In this document: in pieces, positions 34,489 through 42,910 of the stretch
Layout: every line of letters starts with the position of its first letter
Position numbering within the stretch: the first letter of the stretch is position 1
Source: a bacterium HR28
GTDB taxonomy: Bacteria > Chloroflexota > Chloroflexia > Thermomicrobiales > Thermomicrobiaceae
Reading direction: 5' to 3'
Length of the DNA stretch: 64,000 nucleotides
Assembly: GCA_002898255.1 (NCBI GenBank)
Contig: BEIE01000002.1
Span: forward strand, 496,001-560,000
Translations under genes and position numbers: made by a program
Notes under the pieces: model-generated
Seen by the model: the letters and a program-made list of their open reading frames with translations, nothing else
The model's database searches: none
Told to the model about the DNA's origin: nothing

Positions 34489-34618
34489 CGACTTGTGGAC
34501 GGTGTGCCTGGGCCAAGTCGTCATCGCCAAGGCGGAACCCTTGTCTCCGAGAAGGGAGACGGAAGGGCCCCGGGGGCGATGCGCCCCGGACAGCAGTCGG
34601 TTATCCTTCCCGACAAGT
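34489..34618 (+). promoter_or_regulatory. Structured leader upstream of ctaA (riboswitch-like)
   Basis: Stems found by eye: CGACTTG (34489-34495) with CAAGTCG (34514-34520); GTCTCC (34543-34548) with GGAGAC (34555-34560); CCGGGG (34570-34575) with CCCCGG (34584-34589); GTCGG (34596-34600) with CCGAC (34610-34614). In addition ACTTGT (34491-34496) can pair with ACAAGT (34613-34618), closing the entire element and excluding the first and last stems. No known riboswitch consensus was recognised. Confidence 0.45.
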
Positions 34619-34652
34619 GGGCATCGCTGAGAGGGACTCAGGGAGTACTCCG

Positions 34653-35639
34653 ATGGGGACGAGACGACGAGAGCGATGGGTTGGGCGACTGGCTTGGGCA
34701 AACGCCGTCGCCATGGGGCTGGTGGTCCTACTCGGTGCGACAGTGACCGCGACCGGTTCAGGGTTTGGGTGCGGCGAGTCATGGCCACTCTGCCATGGAA
34801 GACTATTTCCACCGCCGACGGCGGAAGGAATCATCGAATACAGCCACCGGGTGGCGACGCTGGTGAGCGGGCTCCTGTTGCTGGTGCTGCTCGGGCTGGT
34901 GGCTCTCGAGCGGCGTCAGGTGTTCGCGCGCTGGGAGGCGCGCATCATCGCTGGGTTGTTAGTCGGCACGCTCCTGTTGCAGTCAGCGCTCGGGGCCTGG
35001 GCTGTTCTGGCACCGCGGTATCCACCGGTCATGGCTGTGCATTTTGGCGTCTCACTGACAGTGTTTGCCAGCGCACTTCTCCTTGCGCTGGTGCTGACAC
35101 GTGGTGATGTCTTGCATGCCTTGCGGGCGTATGGTGCGCCGCGTGCAGTGACGCGTGGTGCGTGGGCGCTGCTTCTCGGCACGTACGCGGTGGTCTATCT
35201 CGGTGCATACGTGCGACACACGAACGCAAGCCTGGCCTGTGTCGACTGGCCACTCTGTCAGGGGCGGTTGGTACCGGAGCTGAGTGGAGCGGCCGGGATC
35301 GTCTTCCTGCATCGGCTCAGTGCAGCTGTTCTGACGCTCGGCCTTTTGGCACTCGTGATACGGCTTCGGAGAGATGCGGAACTCCGGCGCGTGCGCCCAG
35401 ATCTCGTGACCAGTAGCATGCTCGCGCTTGGACTGCTGCTCGCGCAGTCAGCAACCGGGGCCTGGGTGGTATTGAGCCGAATGAGCTTGGTCAGCGTGCT
35501 CGGGCATGCGGCGGTGGTGACGGTGCTCTTCGGCGTGCTGTCGGTCTTGGCGATGCAGTCACTGCCGAGTCGAGCGGCAATGCAGGAGATAGCGCCGGTT
35601 GTCCGAGCCGAGCAGCAGCTTCAGACATCGCGCTCATGA
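34653..35639 (+). CDS. ctaA: Heme A synthase (COX15/CtaA family)
   Basis: The product (328 aa) is an eight-helix membrane enzyme that oxidises heme O to heme A for cytochrome oxidase. Paired heme-binding His are visible in EYSHRVATLVSG and HFGVS of the first half and HTNASL and LHRLSAAV of the second. Both extracellular-loop cysteine pairs are present: FGCGESWPLCHG and ACVDWPLCQG. GGGAG precedes the ATG at 34653. It is the first gene of a run with rsgA and a DinB-family gene and is preceded by a structured leader. Confidence 0.93.
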   Translation: MGTRRRERWVGRLAWANAVAMGLVVLLGATVTATGSGFGCGESWPLCHGRLFPPPTAEGIIEYSHRVATLVSGLLLLVLLGLVALERRQVFARWEARIIAGLLVGTLLLQSALGAWAVLAPRYPPVMAVHFGVSLTVFASALLLALVLTRGDVLHALRAYGAPRAVTRGAWALLLGTYAVVYLGAYVRHTNASLACVDWPLCQGRLVPELSGAAGIVFLHRLSAAVLTLGLLALVIRLRRDAELRRVRPDLVTSSMLALGLLLAQSATGAWVVLSRMSLVSVLGHAAVVTVLFGVLSVLAMQSLPSRAAMQEIAPVVRAEQQLQTSRS

Positions 35640-35658
35640 GGCTTTCGAGGGGGAACTG

Positions 35659-36648
35659 GTGGCGGAAGAGGCGGAGCACACGAAGGAGTCGTGGCCAGAG
35701 AATATCGTCGTTCGAGTACGTGGACCGTTTTACGACGTCTGGACATCGCAGGGTGTCATCCGCTGTGTCGTGCGCGGAGCACTAAAGCGGGAGCGGCGGC
35801 GGGAAGACTTGGTTGTCGTCGGTGACCGCGTGGAGGTGCGGATTGTCGGGCCAGGCGAAGGGGTGATCGAGGCGGTTGCGCCGCGACGGCGAGCGCTGGT
35901 GCGGCGAGCGCGCGACCGCGAGGTGGCACAGGTGATTGTGGCCAATCTCGATCAGTTAGTGGTGGTCCTCGCGGCGGCGCAGCCAGAACTCAGCCTTGGA
36001 ATGTTGGATCGCTTCCTCGTGGTCGCTGAATCGCAAGATCTTCCGACGGTGATCTGTTTGAACAAGGTTGACCTGGATCCGGAGGGACGAGCACGGGCGG
36101 CACTCGCACCGTACCGAGCGATCGGCTATCCGGTGGTCGAGACGAGTGTCGTGACGAGGGTCGGGCTCGAAGAGCTCTGGCGGATGCTCGAGGGGAAGCT
36201 CTCCGCGCTCGCTGGGCCGTCGGGAGTAGGGAAGACCAGCCTGGTGAAAGCATTCCGACCGGAGCTGGAGCTCCGGATCGGTGCAGTGAGTGAGGCGACT
36301 GGTCGTGGCAGGCACACGACGACGGCGAGCGAGCTGATCCAGCTCGACGAGCGGACATTTCTCGTCGATACCCCGGGGATCGGGGTGTTGCATCTGTGGG
36401 CATTGCTTCCTGAGGAGCTGGGACAGTATTACCGGGAATTTCGGCGGTATCTTGGCGCCTGTGCCTACCGTGATTGTCGGCATCTTGACGAGCCAGGATG
36501 TGCCGTTCGCGCTGCGGTCGAAGCAGGCGAGATTGATGCTGGCCGGTACGAGCGCTATCGGGCGATCTACCAAGATCTCGAGGAAGAGGCAGAACGGCAG
36601 GGCCGGTGGGAAGTGGAGCGGTTGCGCCGCGAAAGGAGGACACGGTGA
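35659..36648 (+). CDS. rsgA: Ribosome small-subunit biogenesis GTPase RsgA
   Basis: The product (329 aa) is a circularly permuted GTPase that helps 30S maturation. OB-fold N-terminus, then G4 NKVD, G5-type ETSV, G1 GPSGVGKTSL and G3 DTPGIG occur in the permuted order, followed by a C-terminal zinc site C-x4-C-x-H-x5-C (CAYRDCRHLDEPGC). GTG at 35659 has GAGGGGGAA upstream; the frame is open further upstream within ctaA. The stop overlaps the next start by GTGA. Confidence 0.93.
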   Translation: MAEEAEHTKESWPENIVVRVRGPFYDVWTSQGVIRCVVRGALKRERRREDLVVVGDRVEVRIVGPGEGVIEAVAPRRRALVRRARDREVAQVIVANLDQLVVVLAAAQPELSLGMLDRFLVVAESQDLPTVICLNKVDLDPEGRARAALAPYRAIGYPVVETSVVTRVGLEELWRMLEGKLSALAGPSGVGKTSLVKAFRPELELRIGAVSEATGRGRHTTTASELIQLDERTFLVDTPGIGVLHLWALLPEELGQYYREFRRYLGACAYRDCRHLDEPGCAVRAAVEAGEIDAGRYERYRAIYQDLEEEAERQGRWEVERLRRERRTR

Positions 36649-37124
36649 GCGGCGAGTTGGTGACGGCGGTGCGAGAAGCGGTGGCAGCGACCTTGCGGGA
36701 GCAGCACCAGGTGCTACGGGAGCTCGTTCGTGGACTCAGCCCGGCTGTCCTCAACTGGTCACCAGGACCGGAGATGAATTCACTCGCCGTGTTGGTGGGG
36801 CATCTCCTGGATGCAGAACGTTATCTCGTGGCCGCGGCAGTGCATGAAGCGGTCGAGCGTGACCGTGAGCGCTGGTTTCGCTACGAGGCAGCGAGCGATA
36901 CGGCTCTGCTCGAGTTGATTGACCAGACTGAAGCGGAGAGTCTCGCACGCCTGGAGCGGTTAACGGCGGACACGTTGACGCGTGAGTGGACGCCGCCGAA
37001 CGATCGGCTGGGGCGGCGGTTCACTGACATGCGCTGGCTTCTCCATGCCATTGGGCACAACCGCGAACATATTGGGCATGCGTCGTTGACGCGGCAGCTC
37101 GCCGAGCAGCGTGGCATTGGCTGA
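36645..37124 (+). CDS. DinB-family protein
   Basis: The product (159 aa) is a four-helix-bundle DinB-like metalloprotein. The three expected metal ligands can be placed: His in VLVGHLLDAE, and the late His pair in HAIGHNREHIGHASL. Such proteins include thiol-dependent S-transferases and many of unknown role. The GTG start overlaps the rsgA stop and follows AAAGGAGG. Confidence 0.82.
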   Translation: MSGELVTAVREAVAATLREQHQVLRELVRGLSPAVLNWSPGPEMNSLAVLVGHLLDAERYLVAAAVHEAVERDRERWFRYEAASDTALLELIDQTEAESLARLERLTADTLTREWTPPNDRLGRRFTDMRWLLHAIGHNREHIGHASLTRQLAEQRGIG

Positions 37125-37145
37125 TAGGGGTGCGCAGGGGGCGCC

Positions 37146-37244
37146 GTGCCGTTGTGGTTCCTGCGCCTGTTGGGTGTCGTGCTCGCGCTGGGTATCGTCG
37201 CCGGCTTGTTCCTGCTCGCCTTTGCCAAGGCAGGGTTGCTCTAA
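37146..37244 (+). CDS. 32-residue single-span membrane peptide
   Basis: GTG at 37146, preceded by GCAGGGGG, opens a short frame encoding one clean transmembrane helix (LGVVLALGIVAGLFLLAFA) between aromatic/basic VPLWFLRL and AKAGLL, closed by TAA. It follows the DinB gene by 21 bp on the same strand. Hydrophobic composition and ribosome-binding site support it, but no family can be assigned. Confidence 0.5.
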   Translation: MPLWFLRLLGVVLALGIVAGLFLLAFAKAGLL

Positions 37245-37569
37245 AGCAAGAGGCGATGCCCTTACCAAATCGCGGTGAACTGGCGGAAAGGTGTTCTGCT
37301 TCCAAGGGGCGTCGTCTCGTTGTCGCTTCTCGGCGGGGTGTACCAGGGTTGTGATGAGGCATGCGCTCAAGTACTACGGTGCTCCGCATTCTGAGTGGCC
37401 GAGGGCACGAGCGGTCGCAACCGTGTGAGATGGGAAGATCCTGCTCCGATTGGTGTCGATGGGACAGTCATCCAGAGCGGCGCGCTGATGCCTGCTGGGA
37501 ACGGTAGGGAGGGGCGGGGTGCCGGTGTACCGGCACCCCGCGTAGAAAGACACGGCCAGTGGGGTTGCG
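37245..37569. other. 325-bp region between convergent genes
   Basis: No gene is recognised apart from the hairpin near its right end. The region separates the rsgA run from the GntR regulator on the other strand. Confidence 0.45.
37514..37541. terminator. Perfect 12-bp GC-rich hairpin
   Basis: The arms 37514-37525 and 37530-37541 are perfectly complementary around a 4-nt loop, 29 bp beyond the stop of the GntR gene on the minus strand. No T-run follows, as with other hairpins between convergent genes in this window. Confidence 0.65.
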
Positions 37570-38358
37570 TCAGTTCGCAAAGTGGTGCCCGTCGCCAGAT
37601 ACGGCCCCAACAGCTTCCCGGGTCGGTAGTTCGAGATCAGCGCGGATATTGTTCTCGAAGTATTCGACGTGTCGCCGCATCGCCTCGCGGGCTGCGAGTG
37701 GATCGCCGGCGGCGATTGCCGTGTAGATGTCCTCGTGCCCGCGGAGTGAGCGAGTGAGCCGCTCCGGTGTTCGGGTGGTCATAAGCCAGCCGCTGAAGAG
37801 GACATCGCTGAGCGGCCGACGTGCTTCGCGGAGCAGGCGGTTCCCTGCTGCCTCCATGATCACCTCATGGAAGGTCACATCGAGGCTGACATAGGTCGCG
37901 GCGTCGGCATCGGCGACTGCGGCACGCATGCGTCCGAGGAGATCGTTGAGCCGAGCCAGGTGTTCCGGTGTGCGGCGTACCGCCGCGAGTTCGGCCGCGG
38001 CAAGCTCGAGAATCTTCCGGAGCTCCAAAATCTCCTCCAGCCAGCTTGGATCGCGGTTGGAGCGCAGCCGCTCGAACAGCACCATCGGATCGAGATGGTT
38101 CCACTGTTCGGCCGGTTGGACCCACATGCCGCTTCCGTGCCGGACAGCGACCAGCCCCTTCTCAACCAAGATGCGGATTGCTTCGCGGATCACGATGCGA
38201 CTCACACCGAACTGACGGGCAAGTTCCGGCTCGGAGGGGAGTGCGGTACCGGGTGGGATGGCACCGCTGACGATTTGCTTGAGGAGTTCCTCGACGACGC
38301 GCTGGTGGAGTCGCTCGTGGGTGATTGGCTTACCGGTCACTCGTGTTGCTCTCATCAT
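37570..38358 (-). CDS. GntR/FadR-family transcriptional regulator (FCD domain)
   Basis: The product (262 aa) has an N-terminal GntR winged helix (IPPGTALPSEPELARQFGVS and IREAIRILVEKGLV) and a C-terminal all-helical FCD domain, with likely metal ligands in SLDVTFHEVIMEAAGN and, later, RGHEDIYTAIAAGD and MRRHVEY. This subfamily binds organic acids. The first of two ATGs (38358) follows GGAGAG. The gene stands alone; no obvious target operon is adjacent, so the effector is unknown. Confidence 0.9.
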   Translation of the reverse strand: MMRATRVTGKPITHERLHQRVVEELLKQIVSGAIPPGTALPSEPELARQFGVSRIVIREAIRILVEKGLVAVRHGSGMWVQPAEQWNHLDPMVLFERLRSNRDPSWLEEILELRKILELAAAELAAVRRTPEHLARLNDLLGRMRAAVADADAATYVSLDVTFHEVIMEAAGNRLLREARRPLSDVLFSGWLMTTRTPERLTRSLRGHEDIYTAIAAGDPLAAREAMRRHVEYFENNIRADLELPTREAVGAVSGDGHHFAN

Positions 38359-39095
38359 GGTGTTCTCTCCTAACCTCCGTGTTCGACGAGACCATCGTTT
38401 CGTTCCTAAAGTGTACAGCTCACGACGTGACGAGTGCGCTAGCGCGTTTCGCCACTGCGAACAGTTTGCCAATATCGTGCTGTGCATGATGCCGGGAAAC
38501 TCCTGATCGGTGCAGTGCAGCGTGACGATCTGGCCTGACTATGTTGCGGGGATGTGACTCTGGACAGTAAAGGGCGCTTCGGATCTCCTAGAATGCCTTC
38601 GGGAACAGGCGTACCGCTGTATAGCAGTGTCTTCGTCTTTCTGTGGTTGCTGGACGCAGTCGGCGGCGCGGGATGCCGACCGGATGGCTCGTTAGTCTCA
38701 TCCCACACGTTCTCTCCAGGAAGGTACCTTTCAGCTGTTCCCGTAGGGGGAAGAGCGGTGCACGATGCCTTGCAGGGCATGGTTTGGCTTCTGCTGGGCT
38801 TGCTGGAGAGGCATGGAGGCTGCCGTGCCAAGGCAGACGTGCTGCACCGTTTCCCAGGGAGATACCATCCTTACCTTTCTCTGTGGAGACAGCCGCAATC
38901 GGCACGGGAAGCGCCTGCCCGTGTGGGCAAGGAAGGACTTGGGTCGAGAGATGGGAGGTGAAAGGCCCTGACGTGCTGCGAGGTGCGTGGAGTGGGTCCT
39001 GCAAGGGGTCGACGACAGTTCGGATCCGCCACTGACGTGGACGCCCTTTGTCTCCGGGTTGGATATACTCGTGCCAGGACACTCCGGGGGAAGGG
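38359..39095. other. 737-bp intergenic region upstream of alr
   Basis: No gene could be supported. There are a few short hairpins but no recognised riboswitch or T-box sequence. A -10-like TATACT lies at 39064-39069, about 30 bp before the alr start, without a good -35 partner. Confidence 0.4.
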
Positions 39096-40358
39096 ATGGG
39101 GACGACACACGACCCCAGCTCTGGGGTTTCGTGCCATTGCGCGACCAGCTGGGATATTCGCCTCCACGCCGCGCAGGCTGCGCTCCATGCTGTCATCGAC
39201 CTCGACCAGCTTACGACCAACGCTCGTGCGCTCCTGCGGGCGCTTCCGCCTGATGCGGAACTCCTTGCTGTTCTCAAGGCGAATGCCTACGGTCATGGAC
39301 TCGTCCCCGTGGCGCAGGCGGCGCTGGCGGGTGGTGCGCGCTGGCTCGGCGTTGCCCGCATCGAGGAAGGACTCATCCTCCGCCGCGCCGGCATCACGGC
39401 ACCGATTGTCGTCCTCGGCCCACCAAACCACGCGCGTCTCCGCGAGGCGCTCGCTGCCGATATCGCTCTCGCCGTCGGCTCGGCTGCTGATGTGGCTGCG
39501 GTACGAGCTGCCGCGGCACAGCTAAATCGGCGGGCCCGGCTTCACCTCGAGGTTGATACCGGCATGCACCGCTTTGGGTGCGAGCCGCAGGAAGCCATTG
39601 CACTTGCTCGTGCTATTACCTCGGACCCGTTCCTCGAGCTCGAGGCTGTCTATACCCACTTCGCCACCGCCGATGCACCGGATTGTCGCACGCTCCATCT
39701 CCAGCAGACACGCTTCCGTGCAGTCCGCGAGCGACTGCGTGACGAAGGACTTCACCCACCGGTCGTTCACCAGGCGAATAGCGCTGCGGCACTTCGCGGC
39801 GCGATCGGCGATCCCGATCTTCCCGGCCGGCGCGTTGTCCGCGCTGGTATCGCCTACTACGGCCTCCCGCCGGCGCCGGGACTCGCCTTGCCAGCCGGTA
39901 TCCGCCCGGCGCTGGAGCTCCGCGCTCGACTGGCGCGCTGCTTCACCGTTGCGCCTGGCGAGGGGATCTCTTACGGTCACACCTTCATCGCTGACCGCCC
40001 GTTCCGCTGTGGGCTTGTCCCGATCGGCTACGCTGATGGGCTCCCGCGCGCACTCTCCAACCGCGGTTGGTTTGCCGTGAGTGGCATTCCGTGCCGTATC
40101 CTTGGGCGTGTCTGCATGGACCAGACGATCATTTCCCTGGAGGAGCTCCCTGCGGCAAAGCCCGGCGACCCGGTCGTTATCCTCGGTCGTGGGGATGACG
40201 GCGCGATGACTGCGTGGGACGCGGCGGAACTTAGTGGCACAATCGCCTACGAGATCCTCACCAGCCTGGCTGCGCGTATCCCACGCCTCTACCAGCGTGG
40301 TGGCCAGATTGTTGCTCTCGCTGATGTCTCCGGACTCGCCTGGCATCCCGACGCGTAG
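39096..40358 (+). CDS. alr: Alanine racemase
   Basis: The product (420 aa) is a fold-III PLP enzyme producing D-alanine for peptidoglycan. The PLP lysine is in AVLKANAYGHG (near residue 68), the domain start is VIDLDQL, and the second active-site region has ISYGHTF, VPIGYADG and RVCMDQ. Its C-terminal beta-domain is complete. About 30 residues precede the normal start of the family; the ATG at 39096 follows a GGGGGAAGGG run. A start a few codons later is possible. Confidence 0.92.
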   Translation: MGTTHDPSSGVSCHCATSWDIRLHAAQAALHAVIDLDQLTTNARALLRALPPDAELLAVLKANAYGHGLVPVAQAALAGGARWLGVARIEEGLILRRAGITAPIVVLGPPNHARLREALAADIALAVGSAADVAAVRAAAAQLNRRARLHLEVDTGMHRFGCEPQEAIALARAITSDPFLELEAVYTHFATADAPDCRTLHLQQTRFRAVRERLRDEGLHPPVVHQANSAAALRGAIGDPDLPGRRVVRAGIAYYGLPPAPGLALPAGIRPALELRARLARCFTVAPGEGISYGHTFIADRPFRCGLVPIGYADGLPRALSNRGWFAVSGIPCRILGRVCMDQTIISLEELPAAKPGDPVVILGRGDDGAMTAWDAAELSGTIAYEILTSLAARIPRLYQRGGQIVALADVSGLAWHPDA

Positions 40359-40451
40359 TAGCATTGACTTGCCCGAACATGGGAAGATTGTCCTGCAACA
40401 CGATGCTGCCGATGCGACAGATCCTATCGGCAGCTGGCAGGACGGCAGGCA

Positions 40452-42749
40452 ATGTCCGATCGACCAATTCGCATTCTCGTCGTTGACGACCACGCGCTCT
40501 TCCGACAAGGTCTGCGTCAGCTCCTGGCGACGACCGACGATCTTCTTGTCGTCGGTGAGGCGGGCTCGGGTAGCGAGGCCGTGGAGCTTGTCACCCGACT
40601 TGCACCGGATGTTGTGCTCATGGACATCGCGATGCCGGATCTCGATGGCATCGCCACGACCGAAATCCTGCGCCAGCGTTACCCGGGGATCCGCATTGTG
40701 ATGCTTACCATGTATGACGCTGCAACGCATGGAGCGGCAGCGCGCGCTGCTGGTGCTAGTGCCTATGTGGTCAAGAGTAGCCGTCCCGAGGAACTGTTCC
40801 AAGCTATCCGGGCTGCCGCGAACGGTGCCAGTCCTCCGCCAAACGGAAATCCGCATCTGCGTCCGACCGTAAGTAGGAAGCCCTCTGACGACGACCGGCT
40901 CGCACACCTGGAACGTCGGTTGCGCTGGCTCGAGTCGCAACTGGCCGAACTCGCTGCGCGTCAGGCTGCGACCCCACCAGCGGAGCCGAATGGAGCAGCT
41001 CGAGCTGCTCGAAGTGTTCCGGCCGCACCAGTCACAGAAGAGGCGCCGCCTGTTCCTCCGCCCCCACCACCCCCCACATCCGCTTTTCCTGTTGCGGCTC
41101 CAGTCGGAGGAGTCCGTCCGACGAGGATTCCACGCTCCACTCCAGCTCCTGCACCCATGCGACGGCGCCTGCTGATCTTCGGTGCAGGGACACTAGCAGC
41201 TCAGGCGGTGGCGTTGGTCGCACTTCTTGCACCGTTGTCTCTCCCTCTTCCCACAACCTGGGTCGCAATGAGTAGTGGACTCGCAGCCAGCGTTCTTCTC
41301 CTTACGCTGGCAGCAACTGAGCGCGAACGACCAGGTCTTGCCCATCTCGTCTTACTGCTTATGCTGGCGAGTGCTGTTTCCTGGAGCATCCTCACGACCT
41401 GGCAGGCGAACGTCTTCCTCCGCACCACCGCCTTTGCTGGCCTCGTCCTCCTCGGAATATCGGCCCTTGGGTTGTCCTGGTGGCGAGGCTACCTCCTCGC
41501 CGCTGGGCTCGCTCTCGCCATGGTCGCTCTGACACCGTTCCTGTTGAAGATGCTTCCGGCCTACCTGATGCTTCCCTGGATCACTGGATCGGTTGGGATC
41601 GCAACGGTGCTTGCCTGGGTGCGGCTGCGCACCCGCGATGTCCCGGTCGCTTGGGAGTGGCTGCCGCTTGCCCCGCTGTTCGCCGGACTTCCCTTGCTCC
41701 TAGGCTGGGCGGAGCGTGCGCACAGTATGGAAACAGCGCTGCTTGCCGTACCTTGGCTGGTGCTTGTCCCGCTCCTCTGGCAAGCAACTCGTGCCGGCCG
41801 CCGATCCGTGACTGTCGTCCTGCTCGTTGCCGTCGGACTTCTCCTCGGCACCGGGGGCTGGCTCCTGCGTAGCGCAGCCCCCGCAACGCAAGCGGCCGCG
41901 CTCACGGTCGTCGCGGGTAGCCTCGCGCTCCTGGCGCTCCTGCTGTGGCAGGCGGCGCAGCAAGAGCCGCTTGTCCCCGCACCCTGGGAGACAACAGCAG
42001 GCCTGGCCGCGCTCAGTCTGGCTATCGGTGCAGCTCGCCATCCGGAGCCAGTCGTCGCACCGGTTGCCTGGTGCGCGCTTGCCGTGCTTATGGCTGTCTC
42101 AGAGCGGCGGCGGATGTTCCGACAGTGGGCGGCTTTCGCGCTCTTCCTCGCTGGAGGTCTCGCAGCGCTCTCGGTTGTTCTCCGTTCAGACGACACGACG
42201 CGGGTTGCCTCGGTGCTCGTGGCTGTTGCGCTCACGACGGCGAGCGCTCCCTTTGTGGTGATGAGACCACGGCTCCAACTCGCTTGGCTTGCTGCCGGCG
42301 CACTCATGCTCGGCCTCGCTGCGGCTCAGCAATTCGAAGGAGTGGGCGAGATCGCTGCACTGAGCGTACTCGCCCTTGCCGCGCTTCTGCTTGCTCGCTT
42401 TTCCCCAATGGTGGCGAGTTGGAGCTGGCTTCCGGCCGCGGGGCTCGGCGCCGCTGCCCTCCTGGCGGCACTCACCGGTCCACTCTCGCCAGCCCGTCTC
42501 GGGCTTTCGCTCCAGCCAGCGGTTCCTGCGACAAGCGAGCCGGTCGTTGCGGCGACCATCCTCGTTGCGGCAGCACTCGCTGCTGGCCGCGTGCTCGGCC
42601 GGCGCTGGCGCTGGGCTGCGATTGCTACCGCTTTACTTGTCGTCGCCTATGCCCTCCCAGCGGTGCTTCCGGATGCTGCGCTTGTTGTGAGTTGGCTTGC
42701 ACTCGCCGTTGCGCTTGCTCATGCGCTCGGTGGTAGTCCGTGGCGGTGA
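40452..42749 (+). CDS. Response-regulator receiver domain fused to a polytopic membrane domain
   Basis: The product (765 aa) begins with a canonical receiver domain (1-125): acidic pair D12/D13, phosphoacceptor D58 in LMDIAMPD, T86 and K108. A short coiled coil (about 148-172) and a Pro-rich linker (190-236) follow, then about 500 residues of hydrophobic helices, probably 15 or more spans, resembling DUF2339-type membrane proteins. No HTH output domain is present. A phosphorylation-controlled membrane protein is a rare architecture. The fusion is within one continuous frame with no sign of a frameshift. It lies 94 bp after alr, so may be co-transcribed. Output function unknown. Confidence 0.82.
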   Translation: MSDRPIRILVVDDHALFRQGLRQLLATTDDLLVVGEAGSGSEAVELVTRLAPDVVLMDIAMPDLDGIATTEILRQRYPGIRIVMLTMYDAATHGAAARAAGASAYVVKSSRPEELFQAIRAAANGASPPPNGNPHLRPTVSRKPSDDDRLAHLERRLRWLESQLAELAARQAATPPAEPNGAARAARSVPAAPVTEEAPPVPPPPPPPTSAFPVAAPVGGVRPTRIPRSTPAPAPMRRRLLIFGAGTLAAQAVALVALLAPLSLPLPTTWVAMSSGLAASVLLLTLAATERERPGLAHLVLLLMLASAVSWSILTTWQANVFLRTTAFAGLVLLGISALGLSWWRGYLLAAGLALAMVALTPFLLKMLPAYLMLPWITGSVGIATVLAWVRLRTRDVPVAWEWLPLAPLFAGLPLLLGWAERAHSMETALLAVPWLVLVPLLWQATRAGRRSVTVVLLVAVGLLLGTGGWLLRSAAPATQAAALTVVAGSLALLALLLWQAAQQEPLVPAPWETTAGLAALSLAIGAARHPEPVVAPVAWCALAVLMAVSERRRMFRQWAAFALFLAGGLAALSVVLRSDDTTRVASVLVAVALTTASAPFVVMRPRLQLAWLAAGALMLGLAAAQQFEGVGEIAALSVLALAALLLARFSPMVASWSWLPAAGLGAAALLAALTGPLSPARLGLSLQPAVPATSEPVVAATILVAAALAAGRVLGRRWRWAAIATALLVVAYALPAVLPDAALVVSWLALAVALAHALGGSPWR

Positions 42750-42910
42750 CTCGTCCACGGAATTCTTGCCGGTTGGGGCGAGGATTGCTCCGGTATACGA
42801 CGGCGTCTCCGCGACGGCCTGCATTTTCCTGAGCAGTACCTCTCCGGCTCTGTCCGTTGCGTAGTGCCGAGGGGAGTGTCTCCCGAGCCTCCAGGAGAAC
42901 GGACAGCATC

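Noticed and set aside
38359-39095. T-box or amino-acid riboswitch upstream of alr
   Set aside because: The conserved T-box sequence and the usual specifier-stem pattern are not present.
39522-40940. Long minus-strand open frame (472 codons) opposite alr
   Set aside because: It runs antisense to a clear alanine racemase and the start of the receiver-fusion gene; its translation has no family motifs.
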